DNA of 64,000 nucleotides from Earliella scabrosa (taxonomy: Eukaryota; Basidiomycota; Agaricomycetes; Polyporales; Polyporaceae). The stretch is taken from the NCBI GenBank assembly GCA_022605405.1, contig JABYQQ010000009.1, forward strand, positions 1,612,001-1,676,000, read 5' to 3'. Both the position numbers and the translations under genes were made by a program. Position 1 is the stretch's first letter; each line of letters begins with the position of its first letter. The notes beneath the pieces are model-generated. The model saw nothing but the letters and a program-made list of their open reading frames with translations. It made no database searches and was not told the DNA's origin. Of the stretch, positions 22,850 through 35,295 are shown one piece after another.

Positions 22850-25069
22850 ATGGAGCCCACTCCTTTCTTCCAGATCCCCGCGCTCGACAACACCTATGGA
22901 GCCATACTGATGGGATCCAACATCAGTCTCATGTATGTGTGCTCTATGAGGATCCTCTTTCTTGGCGGGCATCTGCTCATGTATTGCTATTTTGGCAGAT
23001 TATACGGCTTCAACCTACACCAAGCCTACCGCTACTTCCGCCAGTTTCCCAACGATTCTCGCTTCGTCAAGCTAGTTGTGAGTTGCTTACCGCTCCACCA
23101 TCGGACCAACGATGTTGACGCATTGCCCCAGGTGTGGCTCGTACTGTGAGTCGACGACGTGCCGCCATCCATGCCGAGGACAGTGTCTCAACTCGAGATG
23201 AATAGGGGGCTCGAGTCGATGAACAGCGCCTTTTACATGCACATCTCGTACGTCACTTGCCCTCACGCCGACCATCCCCTTCACACGGTGTACCCACAGA
23301 TACAATCACCTGGTGACAAACTATTTCAATCCCATTGAGCTCACGTTCGCGTCTTGGTCGCTCGACGTGAGTCATCACCGGCCTCCGGTACGCCGTCATT
23401 CCCAAGAGTGCTGATCAAATGGTCGGGATAGAGCATGCCTATGGCAGCGGTGAGACGCTGGCTGTCTCGAAGCGCGCGGCCTCTGCTAAACTAGCCTGCG
23501 GGCATTTTAGGGCTTGTCAATCATGACGTCTCAATGGTGAGCGGATAGCCGTCCCTTACAGCTCTATGAAGGACTTATTAGCCTGTAGTTTCTTCATACG
23601 GCGCGTCTATAAACGTAGGTTTACGCTGATCTTCACCTGAACGTGTACTGAGCACTACCATGCTCCGTAACAGTGGGAGGCATCTCACGAGTGGTCGCCT
23701 ACCTCGCTGTGAGTTCGGGATAACGTTTGAATGTCATCCCAACCGACTCACGATTTTCGAAGATGATCTTGCTCGTCGTCGAGTTTGGTGAGTTGGTCCG
23801 GTCTTCGAACTACTCGCAAGCATCGCTGACTCCTACTACCTCACGCCGCTTCAGCGTTCTGCATGGGTACGTCGTGCGTAGTTTGAGCATTAGATAAGAA
23901 CTGACAACATCCCTTTCTGACTAGCGGCCACCGTGGAAGCGTGAGTGGTACAGTCACAGCTGGCGTCGCTCGCACTAAACCTCTGCGGCTGTACACGCTT
24001 CAGTTTCATACAACCGTCTTTCGAGGCATATCGCAGTGTCACAGTGAGTTTGACGATACTGTGCCTGGTACTGAAAGATCACGAATCATATGGCAGTGGC
24101 TCATCTCAGCCGCATTCGGGGTCATCGTGCTCACGGACGGGATGCTCACAGCTACGTTGATCGTCGCCCTCCGTAACTGCCGCACTGGGTTCAGGAGGTT
24201 CGTAGCGATGCAGGATTGCTCATGATCTGCGACCCTGACTCGGACTGATCCATGAGCACAGGACTGATTCACTGATCGACATATTGGTGCTGTACGCGAT
24301 CACAACGGGTGCGTCACTGTTCGAGCGTAATGCAAGTCTAATGTTCCTGAACACGAATCTGACCCAAACCAGGAGCGTTGACAACGTGAGGGGCTCCCTC
24401 GATGTTCTGAATTTGTCCGATAAATCTCATACCTCTCTGCATGATAGGGTTGTCAATCTCGCGGCATTCTTCTTCGTACGTAGACCCTGTTATACTCATT
24501 CAAGCCCGAAGCCCATATGCTTCGCTATGAAGGCTCTGATCCTCCCGGACAATCTGATCTATGTGGGGGTCAATATCGTGGCGGGCAAGCGTAAGTACCG
24601 GACCACAACTCAGAGGATGAGGTTATGTCCGAGTCGTGCTGACGTGCTCACCAGTCTACGTGCTCTCGCTCTTCGCTGCGTGAGTGTCGTACATACAGCG
24701 CTGACCCTAGCGGCCACTGATCATGCCAATCCGATTTGCAGACTAAACTCGAGGATCGACATCGCGAATCATGGTGCGACCGCGATGGTGTACGGATCAG
24801 GCGGTACCGTAATACCTACCAGATCTGTCAATGTCCCCGAAACCACATGGCGATTCGCCCGGCCGGTGCGTGCCTCGCTGGCTTCATACCTCACAGCATC
24901 TGATACAGACTGGGGGGCTGACCAGACTGAGACCCGATCCTCAGTCCTCGACGTTTCGATGACAGACTCGCATCTGCCCGCAAAGTCCGTAGGACTGGGC
25001 ACAGACGAGTTGCAGGGCGGGACTGACAGTAACGTGTTCGAGATGCATCACATGGCTACCAGGGTCTAA
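22850..25069 (+). CDS. DUF6534 multi-pass membrane protein, copy 2 (~21 exons)
   Basis: Paralogue of the gene at 16805 with the same mosaic of tiny exons. The N-terminus is MEPTPFFQIPALDNTYGAIL. The domain core reads WLISAAFGVIVLTDGM, RTGFRRTDSLIDILVLYAI, ILPDNLIYVGVNIVAGK and FAALNSRIDI. Conserved micro-exons are 12 nt at 23855-23866 and 13 nt at 24373-24385. The tail differs from copy 1, and the final intron needs an acceptor at GACCAG to keep the frame that ends SNVFEMHHMATRV (stop 25067-25069). No disabling change found. Function unknown; divergently paired with reductase copy 2. Confidence 0.84.
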
Positions 25070-28000
25070 CAGCCTCATAGTGTACATGGCGTCTGGGTGG
25101 TAGGAACTGAAGTCTATGTAATGTATGGCGTGCGCTTTAGGGTCTACCTCCCAGGTCGCTTTTCCTTCTGTCCTTCTAGAGATGAACTCAAATGCGTGTG
25201 CCCTAGGCGTAAAGATCGAAATGTGGAGAGGTTTTCCCAAGCGTGCCTAGTAGGGCGTTGCCAGTCTGGTGCGGTTGACGGTCCAGATTGTGTGCAGCCA
25301 CGCGCAGGACGAGGCTCAAGTTAATGAGCATCGTGCAGACTCGCTCATCAGTGCGCAGCTACAGACCGGGACGGTTGAAAGACATGAGACGCCCATGAGA
25401 TACTAACGCGAACGCGGCACTTTCCACCAGCTTCTTCATGTAAACCTCCATCCATGCTCTCAGAGAGCTCTATTTTTATGTGGATCATTGATGAGAGGCG
25501 AAAATTGATTGATATTGATACTGGTACCTATTGACATAGCGTACGGTGACGAGATGCACGTCAAACCGCATTTGAAATGGTTTGACGAGAACCTTGATAC
25601 ACATCAACAATCTGAATAGATTCAGAGACTAGCGGCGTCATAGTCTATTTACAAGGCTGAGTCACTGACTGTCACTGACCCACTAGACCGACTACACATA
25701 CGGGATCTCGTAATGGTTCAGTGAGATAACCCTCGCTCTTAAGTTGCTGCGCAGTGGCGATGCCTTCGTACGTCATCTCAGAGAACGTTGTACTTACTCG
25801 AATCGAGACGATAGCTACAGCCTACCGGCGTAGGTAGCTCGACTCCTCCTGACGGACGCTGTCGACGTGATGGTGTCTAAGAGAGTAATGGTTAAAGCGA
25901 CAGGTGATGCGACTGGCAGATAATGTGCGGGGCTCATCCGGCGGGCGCACGGGCGTTCATGGGGTGGATAGCACCTGCGTCGTCTGCGTCGTGGTGTTCC
26001 ATTAACCATCGATTCTGCCAGTGCCATGGTCCATAAGTTCCCGATTAGCGCCAATAAACTCGGAAACTCACCAACTCTGAGGACCAGCCAACAAGCCCAT
26101 CGAGTAGCATCGAGAACGACGTAGCAAGTGCTGATATAGCAGATGCCGGTGTACCACTCGAAGCAAGCAATGGCCGTCAGACTGATAACGACACAGGGAG
26201 GTAGGGAGCGTGAGGCACATTATGCGGAACATTCAATTGAGTTCAGTCGTAGTAGGACCAATCGACATTACCTGGGTCACCACGGGTGGGCGGAGTATTG
26301 ATGAACTAGATATGAACACCAGCCTTCTTCCGCCGTCCCCCGTTCCACCCAAGTTCCACCTGCCATTTTGCAAAGTTTGAAGGACTGAGTAGGGAGCCTG
26401 AGATGCGCTTGGCGGCACTCCTATAGCGGCCTTGGTCCAGCCAAAGGCATAAGCGCCCTATTCGCTACGTAGCTTGATGGTGGGATGTGAGATTTCATTG
26501 GGATGACTTATGAGCGGATGGCAAGTTTCTATGGATAATGGTATGTTGTGTCGAAAGAGGTTTGATAGACGCCCACAGTCGGTCACTGTCGCGACGCGAG
26601 TCTCGAGACGCGAGTTGTCGGCGTCAACTTGAACGTTCGCTTCCGCCGGGAGCCTGCGACGCATGGCAGTTCGGCCGCGGCTCAGCTCAAGTACCAGTCT
26701 GACTCGCCCTCATCAATGTTACATGATCGCACACGTATGTCTGGCTTCTCCACAGTGTATCGTAATTGTGAATTGTGCTAACCATGACTAGCCAGACGTA
26801 GGCTCTCATGAGGGAAGTCGGACGGCGCCACATGGGGTCCTTCGACGGCCGTCCTATTCCGTGACTTCAGGCTCGAGCAAATGCATAATGTCGCATGAAA
26901 TGTTTCATCCCTTGAGGTCCTAGTTGAACGCATGGTCAATGATATGATATCAAGTCCAAGCAGCACTGCCCACGCAGTTGAGCCCGTCAAGGAAGCTGAT
27001 GTTGGCTTCCTGACAGGGTCAGTGTTCGCCACGGTTTGTCCACTCAATGAACACGCAGTGTTGATGTATCCGATTTTGAAACAGGAGGCTAGCCACTGCC
27101 CAGGCTCCCTGGGTATGGAGTCACTCTGTTCCGACACAGGATCTCCGTCACGCTCAAGACTCTGTCGTCCTCACAGTGCAGCCGCACTCGGTGTGCGAAA
27201 CGTTGACACGATCGGTGTGTTCACGACGGCGACATCGTGCGAAGTCACGCCGTGCGACGCTACTTGTCCGGTCTCCCCTTCGCCGACCGGAACGCTCAAG
27301 GCTCGACTCGAACACGTCGATATATCCAGGAACGAGCTTCGCGCTTAGAAATGCGCAGTGAATTTACCAATCCACTGTGGGGCGTTTGCCTGCCTGCGCT
27401 TGGCTGCTGCCAGCCTCAGCCTGCTGGACAAGACGCCTTCTCAGACGACTTCGAACAGATCTAGAGAACCCATCCCAACCTATCAGAGCATCAATACTAT
27501 GTCTTTTTGGCGCGAGCCAGGCACTCCGTAGGTCCCCGTGGAAGCTATGCGGTACACGACGTTCCCCAGTGGGTGGCCCCTGGTGAGTTTTCACCGCGGG
27601 CATCTGTTACGCTGGCGTTCGACACTCACGGTCTGCCTAGGAACTCCTTACCTACACGGAGGAGATATGTTCCGGTCGCGTTCTCGCCCTGGATGCGCGC
27701 TGATACAGTTTGGACGCCTGGCTGTGGCTTGCGGAGCTTTCGGGCTCGGATTCTCCACACGTAGAACCGCGCTCACCATGCTCATCGTGCCATCCATGAT
27801 ATCAGCCTCGTCGCTCTATTTCCAGTGCCCCTCTCGCTTCCATCTCTGTTCTCTGTGCGGCTGTGCTTCTCAAGCTCGGAATCTCGAAGACGTACCGGCT
27901 CAACTTGAGACCGAGCCCGCGCAACCGGTGCTATCGTAGGTTTGCGCTCACCTCCGGCGTCCCGGACAGAAGGTGGGAGGTCGGTTGTAAAGCGCATGCT

Positions 28001-28282
28001 ACTCGTCGCCAGAAGTCTAACGATGGCCCCCGGGAACTTTGGCCCTGAGGCGCCTACGGCTCAGCATTCCTATCCACTAATTAGCTAAATTTTATGATAT
28101 GTTACTATCCCTGGATTAATCCCACCAATGACGGAATGAACCAGAGTTAGCGTCGCCTTACGTATGACAGTGATTCTCGGCGAACCCAGTACTAGGACGA
28201 TGTACGATGTAGACAATACGCGATGCTTCAGTAACTACGATATACGACTCGGACCCTAAAGTCACCTCCACATTGGACAGGA
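25070..28282. other. Long intergenic between modules 2 and 3
   Basis: 3,213 bp, against 872 bp between modules 1 and 2. No recognised gene. From about 27499 (ATGTCTTTTTGGCGCGAGCC) to 27990 there are splice-like signals and hydrophobic stretches (GRLAVACGAFGLGF) that could be a small membrane-protein gene or a relic. No family could be assigned and no exon model is offered. The extra length suggests an insertion or a lost gene. Confidence 0.45.
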
Positions 28283-29659
28283 TCAAGCGCGAATGCCTTT
28301 GCCGCGCAGGTACTGTTCGTGCTCCTCGCGGTGTCCCATGACGATCTTGTTGAGTACCGTCTTCCGCCACACTGGGAGGGCGACCTGATTGCGCGGTCAG
28401 AACGGACGAGGAACTTAGAGGGAGACTCCACTCACGTAACCGATGAGCGCGTGGACCCAGTCTACCACGTAACTGTTGCGCTCGGACGACCCTGCTGTCG
28501 ACGTGCGGAAGACGTTCCCAATGAAGTCCACGGAGATATGGAACTTGCCGCTTCGTACGCCTAGCAGAGTGGAAGGTCGTTTGAGTAACCCACGAGCCAG
28601 GTTCAATGAGCGACGCGGAGTAGAAAGGGAACAGACCTTTGAGGATGATGTTGGCGACGTACTCGGGCGTCGCACCGTCATCGGTTTCTTCAATTTTGAG
28701 CGTGATTTGGGGTTTGACCTGGTTCTCCTCTTCAAGACCTCGTGTGAACATCGTGCCGGGGAAGGCGATGTGCACATCAATGCCGTACAGCATGTACTCT
28801 GAATGCAGCGTCTCCGCGAGTCCTGTGTACAACTCGGTAAGCAAGATCACCAAGAACGCCGACTTGATTGTAGGAACTGACCTCGTAGGGCGAACTTCCC
28901 CGGGCAATATGTAGCGTACCCGATCATGCCGAAGTAAGCGAGGACCGAAGAGCAAAACACCACTTTGCCTTTGACACCCTGTTTCACCATAGCTTTGGTC
29001 GCAGCCTGCGAACGCGAATTTAAATATGACACTGATGGAGTCAAGTGCGGGACGTACCAGCGCCGTGAACGCTTGGGCGTAGTAGGTACGTTCCATGCCA
29101 TCCCTAATCGACGCCTCCGTCTGCTCGACAAAGAACCCTGGCCTAGAGGAGCCGGCGAAGAGGAAGAACGCGTCTGGACACCTCCCCTTAAACGGCTCGG
29201 ACGCGGCAGCTATAGCAGCGTTGGACGCCTCTTCAGAATTGACGTCGAACGAGTAGGCCCGTACTATCTGTTTGGGGTACTTGCGACATCTCTGCGGAAC
29301 ACTGGCAGTCAGAGCACACTGGGAAAGAGCTAGGCGCGTCACTTACCTCGAGCTCCTCCAGCGCATCTTGTAGACGCTTGAGATCGCGTGCGACAATGGA
29401 GACGTGCGCACCGTTCTGAACAAGGAGTTTTGCGAGGGCGAGACCCGATCCGGAAGAGCCGCCCGTGACCAAGCAATGCTAGAAACAAACCACAGATATG
29501 TCAATGTACGGAAATTGATGGATCAATGACCGGACTCACCTTGAGACGTGGATCCCACCGTTTGCTAAATAGCATCTCGGAAACAAGGCAGAGACCAAGA
29601 GCGCCACCGACGACGAGGAAAGCTAGTTGAATTGAGGTAGAAGGCCACCAGTGTGGCAT
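28283..29659 (-). CDS. TSC10: 3-ketodihydrosphingosine reductase, copy 3
   Basis: Third paralogue. Exons 29659..29540, 29478..29347, 29291..29058, 29005..28882, 28822..28637, 28560..28436 and 28384..28283 give 340 residues. The N-terminal anchor (AFLVVGGALGLCLVSEMLF) precedes TGGSSGSGLALA. The active-site region keeps Tyr-x-x-x-Lys as YCPGK, so the SPG of copies 1-2 is CPG here. The tail is HEQYLRGKGIRA. Exons 2-6 are the same length as in the other copies. It appears functional. Confidence 0.91.
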
Positions 29660-29696
29660 GAGGCGCAGCCGTCTGCGTGCGTGGGGGCATGCTCGC

Positions 29697-29703
29697 TTTA
29701 TAG
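29697..29703 (-). promoter_or_regulatory. TATA-like box of reductase copy 3
   Basis: CTATAAAG on the minus strand, about 38 bp upstream of the start codon at 29659. Confidence 0.45.
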
Positions 29704-31133
29704 AAGGCGGCGTCCATGTCGGCGTTGCGAGAAGAACCTTATGCAATGGCCGCCGGTGGAGTTAGCGTGAGTCTCGGGGCGATGCGAACCGGATTGGACA
29801 GCAGAGGAAGCAGAGGCGGCATCCTGGGAAGGAGCGACGCCTTCTCGCCCAACTTTAGACACCCAGACACTGTTCCCAGTCACGGGCGCCACTAGGTCCT
29901 CTTCTCTCTCACAGTGGCACCATCGAGCTCCTTCTGAGAGCAACGAGAGCAGCCCTTTCCACCAGAGACCAGCGCGCCGCGCATGCGGTTGGTGGATGTT
30001 CTGCTCTCCCCCTCGTTTCAGTGATCGATGCGGCGAAGGACCGCCCGGCCAGCATGATGAAGCTTCTGTAGTTCACATACGCCCACTTCAAGTTTTCAAT
30101 GGTTTACAGCGTGCCGAGATGCCGTCCAGGGCGCTTAGCGGAGTTGGGTCAACTTAGCGCATGGTTCGCGACAGGAAACTTTTCAGAATCTCGGAAGCAT
30201 TTCAGCTCCGTCCAGTGCCGGTGCGTCCTCTGATCAATATTAATCAATACTCATCGATACCTCGTAAAGCTCAGAGCTTCATGTTGCTATCCCACTGCCC
30301 CAGTTTGTAGCTTCCCCCTCGCGCTCCAATGTGCGATGTTGTATTGATCGGCGTGGGCCAATTTAGTCACAGTCACAGTAGGCGTGAGGCCATCTTCACA
30401 GCCCTCATGATGTCTCGCATCGGCCGTGTCGGAAACGACAACATGGCATCCCTAGACGAGGCGTCTCGCGTTGGGTGTAGGTGCCGGAGTGTTGGTTCTG
30501 ATCCAGAGCAAGAACTGGGTTCAGACAGGTAGATGGTCGGTATCCTTGGATCGATTGATGAGGGCTGAATCACAGATTTTGACCCTATCTCGCCGCACTG
30601 TGCTTTTCGGGCGCGAAGAACGATACGGCGCATACTTACTCAGATAGCTGGTCACGCGCGATTCCCGCACTCGTGAGGCGTAGCGTTAACCGGCAAGTCT
30701 CTTGTATTCTCAGAACAGGTATCAGGGGGTCAACGCTATCTGCGCTACTGAGAACCAACCCTGTCGAGGCTCGATTGCCAGTCTTACACTCGGGTTCGAG
30801 CTCGGCTGGCTGTGTTGTGGGTGAGTTATCCTAACTTACTCCCTCTTATGATCAAGCTGACTTCGGGCCGGACAGAGGGTTTGTGGGCGCGCTCTGAGAA
30901 TCTGTAAAGGTCACAAGCATACCTTCCGCGATAACTCGAAGTTCGACGACCGCTCGAGACCCGCGATCCATACCGACGGCGCCGACTTCGCAGCGCCGAT
31001 ATGAGCGCCCTTCGAGAGGCAGCCTCCACAGTGGGTGTCGCCTTCTGTGATGATCTTGACGCTAGTGCGATGCGCGTACCGCCCTGCACTCATGTTTGTG
31101 GACATTTTGAGCCTTCTTGGCAGCACGAACCAA

Positions 31134-31141
31134 ATATATAT
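31134..31141 (+). promoter_or_regulatory. TATA-like box of DUF6534 copy 3
   Basis: AAATATATATC about 46 bp upstream of the chosen start codon at 31186. An out-of-frame ATG at 31146 would be a short upstream frame if included in the transcript. Confidence 0.4.
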
Positions 31142-31185
31142 CGTCATGCCGCCTGAGTCTCGATATCCTCTGGACTCTCACACAC

Positions 31186-33380
31186 ATGGTCGCCTCTTCT
31201 CCAGATTTCTTCCCCGGGGACACGCCGAGTCTCGATAACACCTATGGTGCTATCCTCCTGGGCTCCAATTTCGGTCTCATGTACGCCAGCTCACTCCACT
31301 GTCCAACCCGCGCACAGGACGGTCCTGATGAAGACTCTTTGCAGACTGTATGGTTTCAATCTCCATCAAGCCATCCGGTATTTCCGGCAATTCCCAAACG
31401 ATTCCCGCTTCGTCAAGGGATTAGTATGTAGCCACCTCCGCCGCTGATCTGCCACTCCAGTGTCTCTGACCTTCCTGATGGACACAGGTGTGCCTGGTGC
31501 TGTGAGTACGTTGACTCTCCGATGTCAGTCAGGCAAGTGATGTAGCCTACATAGCATACTCGAAACAGTGAACATGGCCTTTGCCATGCACATCTCGTGG
31601 GTCTACATCCATTCTATCTAATACGCTTGTTACGAGTTGAAATACTGCGTCTAGCTATGCGCACCTGGTGACAAACTACTTCAACCCTATAGAGCTCACA
31701 TATGCCTCTTGGGCCCTCGACGTGAGTAGATCTCCTATGAGTTGCGCGCCTGAAGCTCGTCTAACGGTTCATACAGGTCATGCCCCTCGCTGCGGTACCA
31801 TTGATTCTATCATCGCGTCATGGACCCAGACTCATTGACTCTCGTCCGCGCAGGGTCTATCAATGATGACAACACAGTGGTGAGTATCTATCATTTCAGT
31901 GTTTTCTCTGCCACAGACTTTGACCTCGTCGCAGTTTCTTCATTCGACGCGTGTTCTTGTGTAAGTAACGTGTCTCTCCGTCTCGATTACTGCTTGCTGA
32001 GTACTGGAGCGAAGTAGGAGGATCTCGAAGAATTGTGGCTTACATCGCGGTGAGCACTACCTGATCCGATTCGACTACGGTTGCTCAACCCTCGTAGATG
32101 GCCTTGGTTGTAGTGGAGTTTGGTTAGTGCGCCTTGTCTAAATATCCAAGTTTATGTGCGTTGACTGTCACGATCCTTCCTTGGGGCAGCGTTCACAATG
32201 GGTGCGTACTATGTCACTGAAGGTGACATTGCGAAGACTGACATGGACATTCGTGAAGCTGGCACGATAGAAGCGTAGGTGTTATGGCGCCTTACCACCT
32301 CTAGCACAATGTACTAATGTCTGCATCCAGGTTCATACAGCCTTCGTTCGAGGCGTATGCCAGTGTCACCGTGAGTATAACACCTTGTATAGTCGAGTCC
32401 TTGACGATGACGCCTTATGGTTATACAGTGGCTGGTCTCAGTCGCTCTTGGAGTTATCATCCTGACGGACGCGCTGCTCACAATCTCGCTGATCATCGCC
32501 CTCCGCACAAGTCGCACAGGATTTAAGAGGTGTGCTGCGTGACCCCTTATGATGTTTCACATATTGAACAAGGTGACATGACAGGACGGACTCGTTGATT
32601 GATGTACTTGTCTTGTATGCGATCACGACGGGTGAGTCTCGCTACTACGGGAGTACTTCGACCAGAGCTCACGTCCTGTATGAATTAGGCCTGTTGACAA
32701 CGTAAGCAATCCTCTCGTACTTTGCGCCCAGGTTCTCACTACTGAACGTATGGACATCATCTGTTCCTCTAGACTCATGAATTGTGTGGCGTTCTTCCTG
32801 GTGCGTTGTCGTCTCCTATGTGCTGCATCTCAGTCTAACTATAACCTAAAATCTTCAGTCGTTGCTCCTGCCCGACAACCTTATCTACGTCGGAGTCAAC
32901 ACTGTCGTTATTAAGTGTAAGATTGTTCTAACCACTCCCTTGCAGAGTCTGACCTCGATCCCTCGCAGTATACGTGACTTCGCTCTTTGCCGCGTGAGTG
33001 GTCAGCCATCTCGTTGACGATAACATGACGATTCACCGCAAGTGATCAGGCTCCACTCCAGAATCGCACTAGCAAAGTACGGCTCAACCACGGTGGTGTA
33101 TGGAACCGGAGGCACCGTGATCCCAACGCAGTCCACCACCGCCCCCGAACACGTGTGGCGCGTGGCTCCTCGGGTTCGTCTCTGACCGATACTGTGCGGG
33201 ATCCAACCACTGACATGAGCGATCTGACAACAGCACGAGAGCGTCTCGGAGCTCGAGTTTGCCGCCGCTGACTCTGTTCTCGGGACGAAGTCCTCTGGAC
33301 TGCCTGTCGGCGAGCGGACGCGCCGTGAGGGCGATGGCGACACCGCGTACGAGATGCGTCCGGTTTCGGACATGGCCTGA
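31186..33380 (+). CDS. DUF6534 multi-pass membrane protein, copy 3 (~21 exons)
   Basis: Third paralogue with the same exon pattern. The N-terminus MVASSPDFFPGDTPSLDNTY lacks the PxIPAxDNTY wording of copies 1-2. Core segments are WLVSVALGVIILTDALLTIS, RTGFKRTDSLIDVLVLYAI, LLPDNLIYVGVNTVVIK and LYVTSLFAALHSR. Micro-exons of 12 nt (32190-32201) and 13 nt (32689-32701) are conserved. The last intron (from about 33174) leads to the tail ending TAYEMRPVSDMA, stop at 33378-33380. The most diverged of the three, but every junction keeps frame. Function unknown. Confidence 0.83.
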
Positions 33381-33764
33381 GCCATGGCTGTGGCGCGTGG
33401 GCTGCCGCGAATTGGGGATGTGGACGTGTGAACACTCGGCGCACGATTGGGCTACCCTGTATATGCCTTTCTCGCGGGATGCGGCCAATGTGATATGCTC
33501 TCTCTGTTCTTCTTGCTTCTCGATATCCATCGAGAAGCCATGGGCGCGCGTTTCAAGCAGAATGGAGACATAGTTTTTTCGGGGCTCCGTAAGGCTCTCA
33601 TATGATGAGCCGTTGGGATGCCCCAGCCACCGCAAATTATATGGGTATATACGTCTGCAGATGTTGGGGGCAAAGTGAGTGTTAGTGACGAGCGAGATGA
33701 CTGGAGCCAGTCTAGACCACTAACCTCATGCGCCTTCATGACATACTCTGCCGGATGATTTGCA
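33381..33764. other. Intergenic, convergent gene ends
   Basis: 384 bp between DUF6534 copy 3 and the following minus-strand F-box-like gene. Nothing recognised. Confidence 0.5.
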
Positions 33765-35295
33765 TTATCTCTCTTCACTATCCGCGAGGTGGAAGATCGC
33801 TTTGGGTCCCCGCTCGACAGTGATAACCTCATCTCCGCTAGTCTCCCGAGGAAGGATCTGGATCGCAACAGTCTTGAGCGATTTGGCGCCGTCTAGGATG
33901 CGATCTGCGAAAGCCTTTGCGTCCCACTTCCTGTAGAACTCCTCGACCGGAAACGAGACCTTCGGCTTTACCGTCTGCTCGCCGCCCGCCGCGTCTTGTT
34001 CAGGATCCGTCATGTCGTCGGTCCAGATGGAACAGTCAAGGACGAACTCGAACGCGAGGATGGGTAAGTTGCGCACAGTATTGAAGATGTACGACTCCTG
34101 GAGAGCACGTCGGAAGGCAGGCGTCAGCGCGGGCTGGAGGGAGGCTGCAGTGCCCAAAGCGTACCAAGATTTCTCGGAGGTCTACCTGACCGTCAATTGG
34201 GAGCCGGAGCGCAAATTGGAGAGACAACGTCTTCCAGTCGCGTGCTGCTAGCGAGTCCGCGATCGCGGCGAAGTCTCCCTCCAGGAAGAAGTGGGCATAG
34301 TTGATATGCAACGTGAGATGGGCCGGGCGCGTATCCTCCAGAACCCTGATCAGGACCTGTGCATCCTCGCATGCTTGGTCGATCTCGACGTCCGATACGT
34401 GGCACTTCAGCCCCAGAATGTACAGTTCGAAGAGCGAGCCCCGACAGGATCGCAGGGAGGGCCATGTGCCATGTCGGACTTGTAGAAGGGCGTTCGTGTT
34501 GCGATGCTGCTCCATTTGGTCTTCGTCCACGTCCTCCTCCAGGCATTCCCCAAGCTCGAAGTGCGACAGATGCGGGAACGCGCTTACAAAGTGCGCCGTG
34601 ACCGGGAGGTTGACCCCTTCGAGGTACAGGTTACGGAGAGCGGGATAGATGGGCCCCTCGAGGGACGTAGGAAGGGGGGCGTTCGGTATGATGCTGAGGG
34701 AGCGGAGTGTGGACGCTGAATGACGAAGGAGCAGCCGAGGATCTCTATCCCCCGGGGACAGCGAGTCAGTCTCCATCGTAGTGATGAGGTACACGTCTGT
34801 GAGAGAAGACCGCATCGCGGATAGCATCCGAAGGCCGTGTTCACCAGCCTGGTCTAGCATGAGCGAGCGGAGGGTGGTGAACGCTGCGATCGCGTTCGGT
34901 AACTGGGGATCTTTGGAGAGGAGCTCTTCGGCAGCGTGGATCTCGAGGCGGACGAATCGTGGCGAGGTGGATATGATGGTGCCGAAGAAGAGTCTGAAGC
35001 TCTCAGCGATTTCCGCGGTAGGTGCAAACTGGAGATCGATAATGATGGACTCCAGCCACTGCATCCGATTGATTGCTTCTGACAAGTTGCCCCTAGCGCA
35101 AGCGAAGGACAGGAAGGACAAGAACTGTTCCACCGAGCAGAGCTCGACGCCATCCTTGAGCAGGTATCTAGCGCCTTGGTAGTTGAGCGTGCGGCATGTT
35201 TGCATCATGTTGGACAAAGTTCGTCGATCTTCGGCAATGGTACATTGGGCCATAATGGCGTGTAAGATGTCGAGGTTCATCACCCAGTTATCCAT
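33765..35295 (-). CDS. F-box-like/LRR protein, family 2, member 2
   Basis: Exons 35295..34165 and 34097..33765 give 487 residues. The start was chosen at MDNWVMNLDILHAIM because it aligns with other members; a start 21 nt upstream is also open. The F-box-like N-terminus contains MMQTCRTLNYQGARYLL. The signature GTWPSLRSCRGSLFELYILG followed by LKCHV is present. The C-terminal intron is phase 0. Divergent from the gene at 35749 across 453 bp. Probable SCF adaptor. Confidence 0.78.

Larger units (their letters stand above)
19921..25069. repeat. KDSR-DUF6534 module, copy 2
   Basis: Reductase 19921-21310 (minus) and DUF6534 gene 22850-25069 (plus) with a 1,539 bp shared upstream region. Confidence 0.9.
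29660..31185. other. Shared upstream region of module 3
   Basis: 1,526 bp between divergent start codons, bounded by TATA-like elements. No coding sequence recognised. Confidence 0.55.
28283..33380. repeat. KDSR-DUF6534 module, copy 3
   Basis: Reductase 28283-29659 (minus) and DUF6534 gene 31186-33380 (plus) with a 1,526 bp shared upstream region. Confidence 0.9.

Noticed and set aside
13535..33380. A full secondary-metabolite (sphingolipid-mimic toxin) gene cluster.
   Set aside because: No polyketide synthase, aminotransferase, P450 or transporter gene is present; only reductase and DUF6534 genes recur.
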